Origin: Kribbella pittospori
Lineage (GTDB): Bacteria; Actinomycetota; Actinomycetes; Propionibacteriales; Kribbellaceae
Assembly: GCF_004331465.1 (NCBI RefSeq)
Contig: NZ_SJKB01000011.1
Coordinates: forward strand, 124,001-188,000
Reading direction: 5' to 3'
DNA: 64,000 bases
Below are positions 1-9,137 of this stretch, piece by piece (the stretch's first letter is position 1; each line of letters begins with the position of its first letter). Below the pieces are notes generated by a model. The model saw nothing but the letters and a program-made list of their open reading frames with translations. It did not search any database and had not been told where the DNA came from. Both the position numbers and the translations under genes were made by a program.

Positions 1-1
1 C

Positions 2-2605
2 GAGGTCGGCGACAAGGTCGACGTCGAGTACGGCCTGCGCCCGGATGCCGCGAACGTTGCGGTTGGCATCAGCGGCAACTACCAGCTGGCTAAGGACGGT
101 GTGGTCCCCGCCGACGTACCGGACGCCGACCTGGCACCGCGGACGGCGGTCGGCTTCGACAAGGACGGCAGCCGGATGTTCCTGCTGACCGTCGACGGCC
201 GGGCGACCGGGTCCCGTGGGCTGTCGCTCAAGGAGATGGGCGTGCTGATGATCGGCCTCGGTGCCGACGACGCGCTCAACCTCGACGGCGGCGGCTCGTC
301 CACGATGCTGGCCCGCTCGCCCGGTGAGGCCGGCCCGCACGTCGTGAACGACCCGTCCGACGGTGGCGAGCGCCTGATCCCGAACGGTCTCGGACTCCTT
401 CCGGTGAAGGGCTCCGGCAAGCTCAAGGGCTATCAGGTCGAGGCTCTGGGTACGGCGGCCGATGGCCCGGACGCCGATCTGTCGCGCAGCTCCCGCGTCC
501 TCACCGGCCTCAGTCGCGTCCTCACCGCCACCGGCCACGACGAGACCTACGCTCCCGCGACAGGTACGCCGTACTGGTTCGCCGGAAGCAATGTCCGCGT
601 CGACCAGCAGGGTGTGGTGACGGGCCGACGGGCAGGCGACGTGGTGGTCACGGCGGCTCGCGGTTCGGCGAACGGGAGGTTCCCCATGACGGTCCTCGGT
701 ACGCCGACCCGCCTGGCACCGTCGACGCGGCAGGTGTCGTTGGCGGACTCTGCCGCGAAGGGAATCTTCGAGGTCGACGGGTACGACGCCGACGGGTTCT
801 CCACCTGGATCGAGCCGCGGGACGTCACATTGACCTACGACCCGGCCGTCGTCAAGGTGGTTGCCAAGGGCAATGGGTTCGAAGTCAACGTGCTCAGCGA
901 CGATGCGGTCTCGACGGTGGTCACGGCCGAGGTCGGTGACCTGACCACGCAGCTCAGTGTCACCGCCGGTCTGACCAGCACGGTCGTGGACGAGGTCGAC
1001 GACCTGACCAAGTGGGCCGCGAACGCCGTACCGGTCGGTGCTGCGACGGCCTCGCGGTCGGCGGCTGAGGGCCACGACGGCGGCCAGGCGATCGCGCTCG
1101 ACTACTCGCTGACGGGCAGTACGGCGACGCGAGCGGCGTACCTCTCGCAGACGCCGCAGCAGACGCTGCCTGGGCAGCCGCAGAAGCTTGGCGCCTGGGT
1201 CTACGGCGACGGCAAGGGTGCATGGCTGCGGGCGAACGCGTACGACGCTGCCGGTGGCACCGCGCAGACGCTGAACCTCGCGGCCACCGTGGACTGGACA
1301 GGCTGGAAGTACGTCGAGGCGGACATCCCACCCGGTCTCGCCATGCCGCTGCGGTTCTGGCGAATCTACGTCGTGGAGACCGTGCCGACCCGGCAGTACT
1401 CGGGCCGGATCATCATCGACGACCTGACCGTGCGCAGCGCGCCTCCGGTGACCGTGCAGCCGCCGGCGAAGGTGATCGACCCGATGGTCGTCACGGACGG
1501 CACGGTGACAGGCGCCGGCCGCTGGCGGTTCGCGGTCATGTCGGACGCGCAGTTCACCTCCGACGACCCGAACTCCGACTACGTGAAGCAGGCTCGGCGG
1601 ACGATCCGCGAGGCACTCGCGCAGCACCCGGACTTCCTGGTGATCAACGGCGACTTCGTCGACCGGGCCTTCCCGAACGACATCGCGCTGGCCAAGCAGA
1701 TCATCGACGAGGAGGTGGCCGGCACGGTGCCGGTGCACTATGTGCCCGGCAACCACGAGAGTTACGGACCGGGTGACCTGTCCGAGTGGAGCAAGGTGTT
1801 CGGGTCGCCGACCAGCACCTTCGACCACAAGGGCACGCGGTTCATCCTGCGCGACTCGTCGCTCGGTTCGCTGCGGGCCGGTGGGTTCGACCAGATCCGC
1901 GACCTGCGCGCCCAACTCGACGACGCGGCACGGAACAAGTCGATCCGGAACGTCGTGGTGATGGCGCACCACCCGATCGACGACCCGTCCCCGACGGCCA
2001 ACTCGCAGCTCGGCGACCGCAAGGAGGCCGCGATGCTGGTGAAGTGGCTGGCCGACTTCCGCGCGCAGACCGGCAAGGGAGCGGCGTACATGGCGGCGCA
2101 TGCCGGGACGTTCGCCGCGACCCGGACTGACGGCGTACTGCTGCCGCTGACCGGCAACTCGGGCAAGAGCCCGGCCGCTGCGCCGGACGCGGGTGGCTTC
2201 ACCGGCTGGGCGCTGGTCGGGATCGACCCGAAGGCCACGGCGGCTCCGGCCGGCGAGCGGAAGTGGTCGGCGCCCGAGCGGTCCTGGTTCCAGGTCGAAC
2301 TGCGGCCGCACGTGGACTCGCTCGAGCTCGCGGCGCCTGCGACGCTGCACCGAGGTGAGACGGGCACGGTGGCCGCGACCGTGGTGCAGGACGAACGCCG
2401 GGTGCCGGTCGCGTTCCCGGTGTCGTCCGACTGGTTCGGCTCGGCGCTCCTCCACATCGGTCCGGCCAACACCGCACCGTTCTGGGCTGTCGCGTCGTAC
2501 GACCCGGCGACCGGCAAGGTGACCGGCATCCGCCCGGGCACGATCCAGCTGGGTGTCACCGTCAACGGCGTCTCCAAGAGCAGCACGATCGAGGTCACTT
2601 GGTAG
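2..2605 (+). CDS. Phosphodiester glycosidase (NAGPA) / metallophosphoesterase multidomain protein, 5' partial
   Basis: The frame is open from base 2, so the start lies upstream of the window; 867 residues are visible. The first ~130 residues match the C-terminal part of NAGPA-type phosphodiester glycosidases (LTVDGR, then NLDGGGSS at ~residue 92). A bacterial Ig-like stretch and a beta-rich carbohydrate-binding-like stretch follow. From ~residue 508 there is a calcineurin-like phosphoesterase domain with SDAQF, GDFVD (~549), GNHES (~583) and MAHHP (~656), and a final Ig-like tail. It is probably secreted and acts on sugar-phosphodiester polymers; that is inference, since the signal peptide is outside the window. 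Odd points: the first metal motif is D-x-Q instead of D-x-H, and the usual GHxH is AHAG (~699). Domain identity is fairly sure, substrate unknown. Confidence 0.85.
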   Translation, partial: EVGDKVDVEYGLRPDAANVAVGISGNYQLAKDGVVPADVPDADLAPRTAVGFDKDGSRMFLLTVDGRATGSRGLSLKEMGVLMIGLGADDALNLDGGGSSTMLARSPGEAGPHVVNDPSDGGERLIPNGLGLLPVKGSGKLKGYQVEALGTAADGPDADLSRSSRVLTGLSRVLTATGHDETYAPATGTPYWFAGSNVRVDQQGVVTGRRAGDVVVTAARGSANGRFPMTVLGTPTRLAPSTRQVSLADSAAKGIFEVDGYDADGFSTWIEPRDVTLTYDPAVVKVVAKGNGFEVNVLSDDAVSTVVTAEVGDLTTQLSVTAGLTSTVVDEVDDLTKWAANAVPVGAATASRSAAEGHDGGQAIALDYSLTGSTATRAAYLSQTPQQTLPGQPQKLGAWVYGDGKGAWLRANAYDAAGGTAQTLNLAATVDWTGWKYVEADIPPGLAMPLRFWRIYVVETVPTRQYSGRIIIDDLTVRSAPPVTVQPPAKVIDPMVVTDGTVTGAGRWRFAVMSDAQFTSDDPNSDYVKQARRTIREALAQHPDFLVINGDFVDRAFPNDIALAKQIIDEEVAGTVPVHYVPGNHESYGPGDLSEWSKVFGSPTSTFDHKGTRFILRDSSLGSLRAGGFDQIRDLRAQLDDAARNKSIRNVVVMAHHPIDDPSPTANSQLGDRKEAAMLVKWLADFRAQTGKGAAYMAAHAGTFAATRTDGVLLPLTGNSGKSPAAAPDAGGFTGWALVGIDPKATAAPAGERKWSAPERSWFQVELRPHVDSLELAAPATLHRGETGTVAATVVQDERRVPVAFPVSSDWFGSALLHIGPANTAPFWAVASYDPATGKVTGIRPGTIQLGVTVNGVSKSSTIEVTW

Positions 2606-2608
2606 CGT
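2603..2608 (+). promoter_or_regulatory. -10 element for leaderless LD-carboxypeptidase mRNA
   Basis: TAGCGT overlaps the stop codon of the upstream gene and lies 7 nt before the GTG at 2616. There is no Shine-Dalgarno sequence, so a leaderless transcript is inferred. Confidence 0.4.
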
Positions 2609-2615
2609 TCCGCGC

Positions 2616-3524
2616 GTGACTGACGTGAGGGTGCCCGCACAGCTGCAGGCTGGGGACCGGGTGGCTGTGGTTGCGCCATCCGGTCGGGTCGAGGCGGAGC
2701 GGCTGGAGATCGGGACCGGGCACCTCAAGGCATGGGGCCTCGAGGTCGAGGTGATGCCGTCGGTGCTGGCCGGGCATGAGCGGCTGACCTACCTGGCCGC
2801 CGACGACAAGGCCCGGGCCGAGGACCTGCGGACGGCGTGGCTGGACTCACGCTTCGCCGCCGTGTTCTGCGCCCGCGGTGGGTACGGCGTTCAGCGGATG
2901 CTCGAGTACGTCGACTTCGACGAGCTGGTCGCCGTACCGAAGTGGTTCATCGGGTTCAGCGACATCACCGCGTTGCACGAGCCGCTGAACGCGCGCGGAC
3001 TGGTCACCATCCACGGACCGATGGCAGCGGCCGTCGAGCAGTTGGGCGCAGCGGACGGCCGGGAGCGGCTGCGCGAGCTGCTGTTCGAGCCTGAGAGGGT
3101 GACCGACCTCCTGGCGCCCGCAGGCGCCCGGACTGTGGTCGGCGGCGTCGCCGAAGGACTGCTGCGCGGCGGCAACCTGGCGATGCTCGCGGCAAGCATC
3201 GGTACGCCGACCTACGCGCCGCCGACCGGGATCGTCGTGCTGGAGGACGTGAGCGAGGACGCCTACCGTGTGGACCGGCTGCTGACCCAGCTGCTCCGCT
3301 CGGGTTGGTTCGCGGGCGTCACCGGGCTGGTGATCGGCGACTTCAGCGGGGCGGACGACTCCGACCTGGTGAACGCAGTGATGCGCGATCGGCTGGAGCC
3401 GCTCGGTCTGCCGATGGTCGAGGGTGCCGCGATCGGGCATGAGGACCTGAACCTCGCCGTACCGCTCGGACTGGCGGCGCGGCTGGACGCTACCGCCGGG
3501 ACGCTCGCACCGCTGTTCAGCTGA
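2616..3524 (+). CDS. ldcA: Muramoyltetrapeptide LD-carboxypeptidase (peptidase S66)
   Basis: 302 aa cytoplasmic serine peptidase of family S66, which removes the terminal D-Ala from L,D-linked murein tetrapeptides during peptidoglycan recycling. The catalytic triad can be placed: Ser115 in GFSDIT, Glu210 in VLEDVSE and His275 in IGHEDL, close to the numbering of characterised LdcA. The ARGGYGVQRML motif is also typical. The GTG at 2616 is chosen because the upstream in-frame ATG (2553) lies inside the preceding gene, and because TAGCGT is 7 nt upstream. It follows the previous gene after 10 bp and overlaps the convergent S9 peptidase gene by 8 bp. Confidence 0.9.
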   Translation: MTDVRVPAQLQAGDRVAVVAPSGRVEAERLEIGTGHLKAWGLEVEVMPSVLAGHERLTYLAADDKARAEDLRTAWLDSRFAAVFCARGGYGVQRMLEYVDFDELVAVPKWFIGFSDITALHEPLNARGLVTIHGPMAAAVEQLGAADGRERLRELLFEPERVTDLLAPAGARTVVGGVAEGLLRGGNLAMLAASIGTPTYAPPTGIVVLEDVSEDAYRVDRLLTQLLRSGWFAGVTGLVIGDFSGADDSDLVNAVMRDRLEPLGLPMVEGAAIGHEDLNLAVPLGLAARLDATAGTLAPLFS

Positions 3525-5307
3525 CCAGGTGATCCCGTAGGAACGTCAACGCCTTCGGATACGCGTCGAGCTTGTTCTTTAGCTTCGCCAGGCCGTGGCC
3601 CTCGTCGTCGTACACCAGGACCTGACAGGGCACGCCGCGCTTCGTCAGCGCGTCGCTGACCTGCTCGGTCTCCGACAGCGGCACCCGCGGGTCGTTGGCG
3701 CCATGGATGACGAACAGCGGCGCCCGGATGTCGTCGACCCGGTTCAACGGGCTCGCGGACTCCAGGAACTCCCGGTCGGTGGCGAGGTAGCCGTACTCGC
3801 GCTCACGCATCGCGCGTCGGTAGTCCGAGGTGTTCTCCAGGAACGTGACCAGCGAGGCGATCCCGACGATGTCCACACCGGCGGCCCACAGCTCCGGCTG
3901 GAACGCGAGCCCGGCCAGCACCATGTAGCCGCCGTACGAGCCGCCCCACAGCGCGGACCGCTTCGGGTCGGAGCCGATCGTCGGCAGCCACGCGTGGATC
4001 GCGGCCAGGTCCTTCACCGAGTCCAGCCGCAGCTCCCGGTCGTCCAGCGAGTACCACCGCTTCCCGTACCCCGCCGACCCGCGCACGTTCGGTACGACGA
4101 CCGTGTGGCCATCGGCGGCGAGGGCGGAGACGACCGGAACCCAGTTGCGCATCGCCGCGCCCTCCGGACCGCCGTGCACGTGGACGATGGTGGTCCCCAG
4201 GTCCGGGCCGGTCGGCCGGAACACGAACACCGGCACTTGCTCACCGTCGAACGACGGCACCAGCAGGCTCTCCGGATGCGTGAGCTGCGCCGGCGGCTCC
4301 GGCATCTCCGGTGGCCGCACCGCCAGCAGCTCCCCTGACGCCGGGACGTAGCGGAACACGGTCGGAGGACAGACCGGCGAGCTGTACGTGATCGCCGCGA
4401 ACGAGCCGTCCGGGGACCAGTGCGGATCAGGCGTCAGCATCAGCAGCCCGGCGCAACCACCCGGGGGCAGACCGACCGGAGCGACCTCGGAGCCGTCGTC
4501 GAGCCGATGCAGGGCCAGCGACACCTCGCCGTCGTGCAGTACGCCGACCAGCAGGTCCTCGCCGTTGGGAGAGGCCCAGCCGGCCAGATCGCGGGAGTCG
4601 TCCACGAGTACGTCGTTCCACGCCCGGTCACCAAGGTCGTACCGACGCAGGGCCATCCGGTCCCGGTCCGCGTTCGTCGACACCAGGAACCCGGTCGAGT
4701 CCGGCAGCCAGGACACCGCCGCCTGGTCGTTGTGCGCGTCGTACGGCGTGAGCTCGGTGACGGACCGGGTGCCGGTGTCGACCAGGAGAAGCTGGATGGA
4801 GTTCGCCGGGGCGCTGGCCAGGGACAGCACCACCCACTTGTCGTCCGGGGAGGGCGCCACCCCCATCACCCAGCCGCCACCGTCGTACAGGGCCATGTCC
4901 CTGTCGCTGCCCAGGTCGTGGGCGACCAGGTCGAAGTCAGTGCCGTTGCGCCGGTTCGTGGTGAACAGGACGCGGCCGGGCTTGGCATCGACCAGGTGGT
5001 GGACGTACTCCGGGTCGTGGACGAGCGGGGTCAGAGTGGGGAGCCCGGGCTCGTCGAGGTCGAGCAGTGAGAGCTGACCGAGCTCACTGCCGCCGTCGTC
5101 GTGCTCGACGACGACCTTGCTGCTCTCGGGGACGAACCGTGCACCGCGGACGGTGTCGTCCAGCGCGGTCAACGCCCGCCAGGTCCCGTCCGGTGCCACG
5201 TGGTGCACCTGCCGGGTGCCGCTGCCGTCGTACAGCACGAGCAGTGCACCCTCGTCGTTCACATCGAGCGCGGTCGTGGACGGGAGTGAGAACAGCGTTG
5301 TCAGCAC
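3517..5307 (-). CDS. S9 family prolyl oligopeptidase-type peptidase
   Basis: 596 aa with a beta-propeller N-terminal half and an alpha/beta-hydrolase C-terminal half. The catalytic residues are visible: nucleophile Ser in GGSYGGYM (~residue 456), Asp in ANDPRVPL (~535) and His in DEGHGLAK (~570). It hydrolyses peptides in the cytosol; the exact substrate is unknown (acylaminoacyl-peptidase or dipeptidyl peptidase are both possible). The longer frame back to 5424 would run into the ABC exporter gene, whereas the GTG at 5307 is preceded by GAGGAT at good spacing and leaves 64 bp to the upstream gene. The 3' end overlaps the convergent ldcA gene. Confidence 0.88.
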   Translation of the reverse strand: MLTTLFSLPSTTALDVNDEGALLVLYDGSGTRQVHHVAPDGTWRALTALDDTVRGARFVPESSKVVVEHDDGGSELGQLSLLDLDEPGLPTLTPLVHDPEYVHHLVDAKPGRVLFTTNRRNGTDFDLVAHDLGSDRDMALYDGGGWVMGVAPSPDDKWVVLSLASAPANSIQLLLVDTGTRSVTELTPYDAHNDQAAVSWLPDSTGFLVSTNADRDRMALRRYDLGDRAWNDVLVDDSRDLAGWASPNGEDLLVGVLHDGEVSLALHRLDDGSEVAPVGLPPGGCAGLLMLTPDPHWSPDGSFAAITYSSPVCPPTVFRYVPASGELLAVRPPEMPEPPAQLTHPESLLVPSFDGEQVPVFVFRPTGPDLGTTIVHVHGGPEGAAMRNWVPVVSALAADGHTVVVPNVRGSAGYGKRWYSLDDRELRLDSVKDLAAIHAWLPTIGSDPKRSALWGGSYGGYMVLAGLAFQPELWAAGVDIVGIASLVTFLENTSDYRRAMREREYGYLATDREFLESASPLNRVDDIRAPLFVIHGANDPRVPLSETEQVSDALTKRGVPCQVLVYDDEGHGLAKLKNKLDAYPKALTFLRDHLVS

Positions 5308-5371
5308 AGGTTCATCCTCACACGCGACAGGTCCGGGGGCAGGCCCAACGGCCTGCCCCCGGAGCCTGGCC

Positions 5372-7183
5372 TCAGCGATCGCCGTGCCAGGAGTGCCAGA
5401 GCGCCGCATAGGGGCCCTGGGCATCGACCAGTTCGTCGTGGCCGCCGAGCTCGACGATCTTGCCGTCCTCGACGACCGCGATCACGTCCGCGTCGTGCGC
5501 GGTGTGCAGCCGGTGCGCGATCGCCACCACGGTCCGGCCTTCCAGTACGCCGGCCAGCGACCGCTCCAGGTGTCGCGCTGCCCGCGGGTCCATCAACGAG
5601 GTCGCCTCGTCCAGAACCAGCGTGTGCGGGTCGGCCAGCACCAGCCGGGCCAGTGCGACCTGCTGCGCCTGCGCCGGCGTCAGCGAGATCCCACCGGAAC
5701 CCACCTCGGTGTCCAGCCCGTTGTCGAACCCGGCGACCCAGCCGTCGGCGTCGACCGAGCGCAGCGCCGCCCAGAGGTCAGCGTCGGACGACTCCGGCCG
5801 AGCCAGCCGCAGGTTGTCCCGGACGCTGCCCACGAACACGTGGTGCTCCTGGTTGACCAGCGCCACATGACTCCGAACCTGCTCGGCCGACATCTTGTCG
5901 AGAGCAGCACCGCCCAAGGTGATGTCACCGAGCCGCGGCGAGTAGATGCCGGCCAGCAACCGGCCCAAAGTCGACTTCCCTGCACCGGAAGGTCCCACGA
6001 GCGCAACCCGAGCGCCTGGCTCGACCGTGAGCGTCACGCCGTGCAGGACGTCGCGACCCTCCAGATAGCCGAACCGCACCTCGTCGGCGAGCACCCGTCG
6101 GCCCTCGGGCTCGGCCTGCTCGTCGGCCGCGGCCGCCTCGATCTCACGGACCCCGACCAGCCGGGCCACGGACACCTGCGCGACCTGGAGCTCGTCGTAC
6201 CAGCGGATCATCATGTTGACCGGCTCGACCAGCATCTGGATGTACAGCGCACCCGTGGTGAGGGCGCCGACGGTGAGCCAGCCCTGGATGGCGAAGCCGC
6301 CACCGATCACCAGCACCGCGGCCAGCGCCACCGTGTGGGTCATGTTGATCACCGGGAACAGGATCATCCGCAGGTACAGCGTGTACCGCTCCCACGCCAC
6401 CCACTGACCGATCCGGGTGTCGCCAAGGTTGATCCGCCGGTCGCCGAGCCGGTGCGACTCGACAGTCCGGCCGGCGTCGACGGTCTCAGCGAGGCCTGAG
6501 GCCACCGCGGCGTACCCAGCGGCCTCCGACCGGTACGCCGAAGGCGCACGGCGGAAGTACCAGCGAGCGCCGATGATCAGGATCGGCATCGCGATCACAA
6601 CGGCGACGGCCAGCGGCGGCGCGGTGATGATCAACGCACCGATCAGCAGCCCCGCCCAGATCACAGCGATGGTCAGCTGCGGTACGGCGTCCCGCATCGC
6701 GTGCGAGAGCCGGTCGATGTCCGTGGTGATCCGGGACAGCAGGTCACCGGTCCCGGCCCGCTCCAGGACTCCCGGCGGCAGCCCGACCGCGCGGACCAGG
6801 AAGTCCTCGCGCAGGTCGGCGAGCATCTCCTCGCCGAGCACCGCACCACGCAACCGGGTCAGCCTGACGAACACCGTCTGCACCAGCAGCGCGCAGAGGA
6901 AGCCGACCACGACGTACGGCAGGTCGACGTCGGTCTTGCCCTGCGACAGCTTCTCCACCACGTTGCCGAGCAGCCAGGGCCCGACCATCCCGCTCAGCGC
7001 CGCCACTGTGTTGACCAGCGTCAGCCAGGCGAACGCACGGCGGTGCCGTCGGAACAGGATCTTCAGATAGGCGCGCACCGTCGCGCTGCCTGCCACCGGC
7101 AGCCGCGCCGCTTCCTGCGGCTCCGCCGGGTCGTACTCGGGGCGTGTGAACGAGCGAAGCGAGTTCACCATCAGGCTCCTCAC
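5372..7183 (-). CDS. ABC exporter half-transporter, catalytically equipped subunit
   Basis: 603 aa with an N-terminal six-helix exporter membrane domain and a C-terminal ATPase. Walker A GPSGAGKST (~395), Walker B LVLDEAT (~518) and the H-loop IAHRL (~551) are intact, but the ABC signature reads LTPAQAQQ (~498) rather than LSGGQ. Its ATG overlaps the stop of the upstream half-transporter by 4 bp. The two therefore form one heterodimeric multidrug- or lipid-type exporter. In such pairs one ATP site uses this subunit's Walker motifs with the partner's LSGGQ. The exported substrate cannot be read from sequence. Confidence 0.9.
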   Translation of the reverse strand: MRSLMVNSLRSFTRPEYDPAEPQEAARLPVAGSATVRAYLKILFRRHRRAFAWLTLVNTVAALSGMVGPWLLGNVVEKLSQGKTDVDLPYVVVGFLCALLVQTVFVRLTRLRGAVLGEEMLADLREDFLVRAVGLPPGVLERAGTGDLLSRITTDIDRLSHAMRDAVPQLTIAVIWAGLLIGALIITAPPLAVAVVIAMPILIIGARWYFRRAPSAYRSEAAGYAAVASGLAETVDAGRTVESHRLGDRRINLGDTRIGQWVAWERYTLYLRMILFPVINMTHTVALAAVLVIGGGFAIQGWLTVGALTTGALYIQMLVEPVNMMIRWYDELQVAQVSVARLVGVREIEAAAADEQAEPEGRRVLADEVRFGYLEGRDVLHGVTLTVEPGARVALVGPSGAGKSTLGRLLAGIYSPRLGDITLGGAALDKMSAEQVRSHVALVNQEHHVFVGSVRDNLRLARPESSDADLWAALRSVDADGWVAGFDNGLDTEVGSGGISLTPAQAQQVALARLVLADPHTLVLDEATSLMDPRAARHLERSLAGVLEGRTVVAIAHRLHTAHDADVIAVVEDGKIVELGGHDELVDAQGPYAALWHSWHGDR

Positions 7184-8946
7184 GCGGACTCCTCCTCGAA
7201 GGTTGGCTCGTCTTCACGGGTGACCACCGCGCGGTAGCGCGGGTTGGTGTGCACCAGCTCGTGGTGCGTCCCGACCGCCTCGACGCGGCCCTCCGGCACG
7301 AACACGACGCGCTCTGCGCGGTCCAGCATCAGCGGGCTGGAGGAGAACACCACAGTGGTCCGGCCGCCCCGCAGCAGTCGCAGACCGTCGGCGATCCGGG
7401 CCTCGGTGTGCGCGTCCACCGCACTGGTCGGCTCGTCCAGCACCAGCACCTGCGGGTCGACGTACAGCGAACGGGCCAGTGCCACTCGCTGCCGCTGCCC
7501 GCCGGACAGGGACCGTCCGCGCTCGGTGAGCACAGCCTGCATTGGGTCCGAGACACCAGCCGGCAGCGTCTGCCGCAGTACGTCGAGAATGTCCTCGCAC
7601 TGCGCGGCGTCGAGTGCCGTCTCCGGTGAGACATCTCCACTGGACGGTACGTCGAACAGCTCACGCACCGTCCCGGACAGCAACACCGGGTCCTTGTCCT
7701 GCACGAGTACGACGGTCCGGGCGGACTCCAACGGGATGTCGTCCAGCGGTACGCCGTCCAGCAGCACGGACGCCTGGATCTCCTCGGCACCCGGGCTGTG
7801 ACCGCCCAGGCGATCAGCCAGCCGACCGCCCGCGTCCGGGTCACCGCAGACGACCGCGGTGAAGCTCCCGGCCGGCACGTGCAGGCCGGTCACCGGGTCC
7901 AGCAGGTCGCCCTCGGGCAGCTGGGCCTCGGCGGTGCCCATGGTCTCGTCGGTCCGCTGCAGCGCCAGCACGCGCGCGGCCCGGCGAGCCGACACCTTCG
8001 AGAAGATGAAGGCGCTCGCCGTCTCCTCGAACGTGTGCAGCGGCACCAGCATGAACGTGATGAACCCGTACGTCGTGACGAGCTCGCCGACCGTGATCCG
8101 GCCGGACGTCACCAGCCGGACACCCATCCAGACGACCATCACCAGGAACAGTCCGAACAGCAGCACCTGGAAAGCCGCGATCAGCGACCACATCCGGGCA
8201 CTGCGGACCGCACTGGCGCGGTAGTCCTGCGAGGCGTCGCGGTAGCGATCCAGGAACAGCTGCTCGCCACCGATGCCACGCAGTACGCGCAGACCGGCCA
8301 CGGTGTCCGCGGCCAGCTCGGTCGCGCGGCCGCCCTTGGCCCGCTGCACGTCGGCGCGACGCTCGGCCGGCCCCATCAGCGGGACGATCGAGAACGCCAG
8401 CACCGGAACGGCGATGGCGACCACCAGGCCGAGCTGCGGCTCGTAGAACAGCAGCCCGATCACCACGGCGAAGCACGTCAGCAGTGCGGCCGCGAACTGG
8501 CCGAGCACCTCGACGAACCAGCCGATCTTCTCGACGTCGCCGCTGCTCACGGCGACCACCTCACCGGCAGCGATCCGGCGGGTGAGCAGCGAACCCAGCT
8601 CCGCGGCCTTGCGGAACAGCAGTTGCTGCAGGCGTGCCGCCGTACTGATCCAGTTGGTCACCACGGCGCGGTGGAAGAACGAGTCGGCGCCGGCCTTGGC
8701 CGCACCGAACACGAGCAGCAGTACCCCGGCCAGGATCAGCTTGGGCCAGGACAGGTCGATGACCGCCTGTACGGCGAGACCGACGGCGACCGGAGCGGCG
8801 GCGATACCGCCGAAATAGAGCAGCCCCCAGAACACGGCGAGGGCTTGCCCGCGCAGCTGCTGGTGCTCCAGCCAGATGATGAGTCGGAGACCGGACCGGG
8901 TGTCCGGCACACCCGGGTCGGCGAACGGAATGAGGCGCAGGGACAT
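7180..8946 (-). CDS. ABC exporter half-transporter, subunit with degenerate Walker A
   Basis: 588 aa membrane/ATPase half-transporter, first gene of the two-gene exporter operon. The LSGGQ signature (~478) and Walker B LVLDEPTSAVD are canonical. The P-loop is replaced by GDPDAGGR (~365), which lacks the lysine and serine/threonine, and the H-loop histidine is replaced within VFSSSPL (~532). This complements the partner, whose signature is degenerate, so one composite ATP site should be consensus and the other non-hydrolytic. It is divergent from the DHA2 exporter gene, with 191 bp between the starts. Confidence in the fold is high; substrate is unknown. Confidence 0.9.
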   Translation of the reverse strand: MSLRLIPFADPGVPDTRSGLRLIIWLEHQQLRGQALAVFWGLLYFGGIAAAPVAVGLAVQAVIDLSWPKLILAGVLLLVFGAAKAGADSFFHRAVVTNWISTAARLQQLLFRKAAELGSLLTRRIAAGEVVAVSSGDVEKIGWFVEVLGQFAAALLTCFAVVIGLLFYEPQLGLVVAIAVPVLAFSIVPLMGPAERRADVQRAKGGRATELAADTVAGLRVLRGIGGEQLFLDRYRDASQDYRASAVRSARMWSLIAAFQVLLFGLFLVMVVWMGVRLVTSGRITVGELVTTYGFITFMLVPLHTFEETASAFIFSKVSARRAARVLALQRTDETMGTAEAQLPEGDLLDPVTGLHVPAGSFTAVVCGDPDAGGRLADRLGGHSPGAEEIQASVLLDGVPLDDIPLESARTVVLVQDKDPVLLSGTVRELFDVPSSGDVSPETALDAAQCEDILDVLRQTLPAGVSDPMQAVLTERGRSLSGGQRQRVALARSLYVDPQVLVLDEPTSAVDAHTEARIADGLRLLRGGRTTVVFSSSPLMLDRAERVVFVPEGRVEAVGTHHELVHTNPRYRAVVTREDEPTFEEESA

Positions 8947-9125
8947 GACGTCTCACAAAGAGGCATAGAAGGATGGAGAAGGCACCTGACCAGGCGAATG
9001 GATCAAGCCTAGGCGGGGCCGCCGACAGTCCGCCAACCGTTTTCGGCCCGGGCCGATCCCGGGGGCTGAGCCACTGGAAATCGCGGCCGGCCGGGCGGTT
9101 GTACAGTCTTCAAGTAGATGGTGTC

Positions 9126-9130
9126 GGAGG
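9126..9130 (+). promoter_or_regulatory. Ribosome binding site deciding the MFS start
   Basis: GGAGG 7 nt before the GTG at 9138 favours that start over the in-frame ATG at 8973. Confidence 0.6.
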
Positions 9131-9137
9131 GAGCCGG

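Noticed and set aside
5117..6499. 460-codon plus-strand frame opposite the S9 peptidase and ABC genes
   Set aside because: Antisense shadow; no family motif and the wrong third-position pattern.
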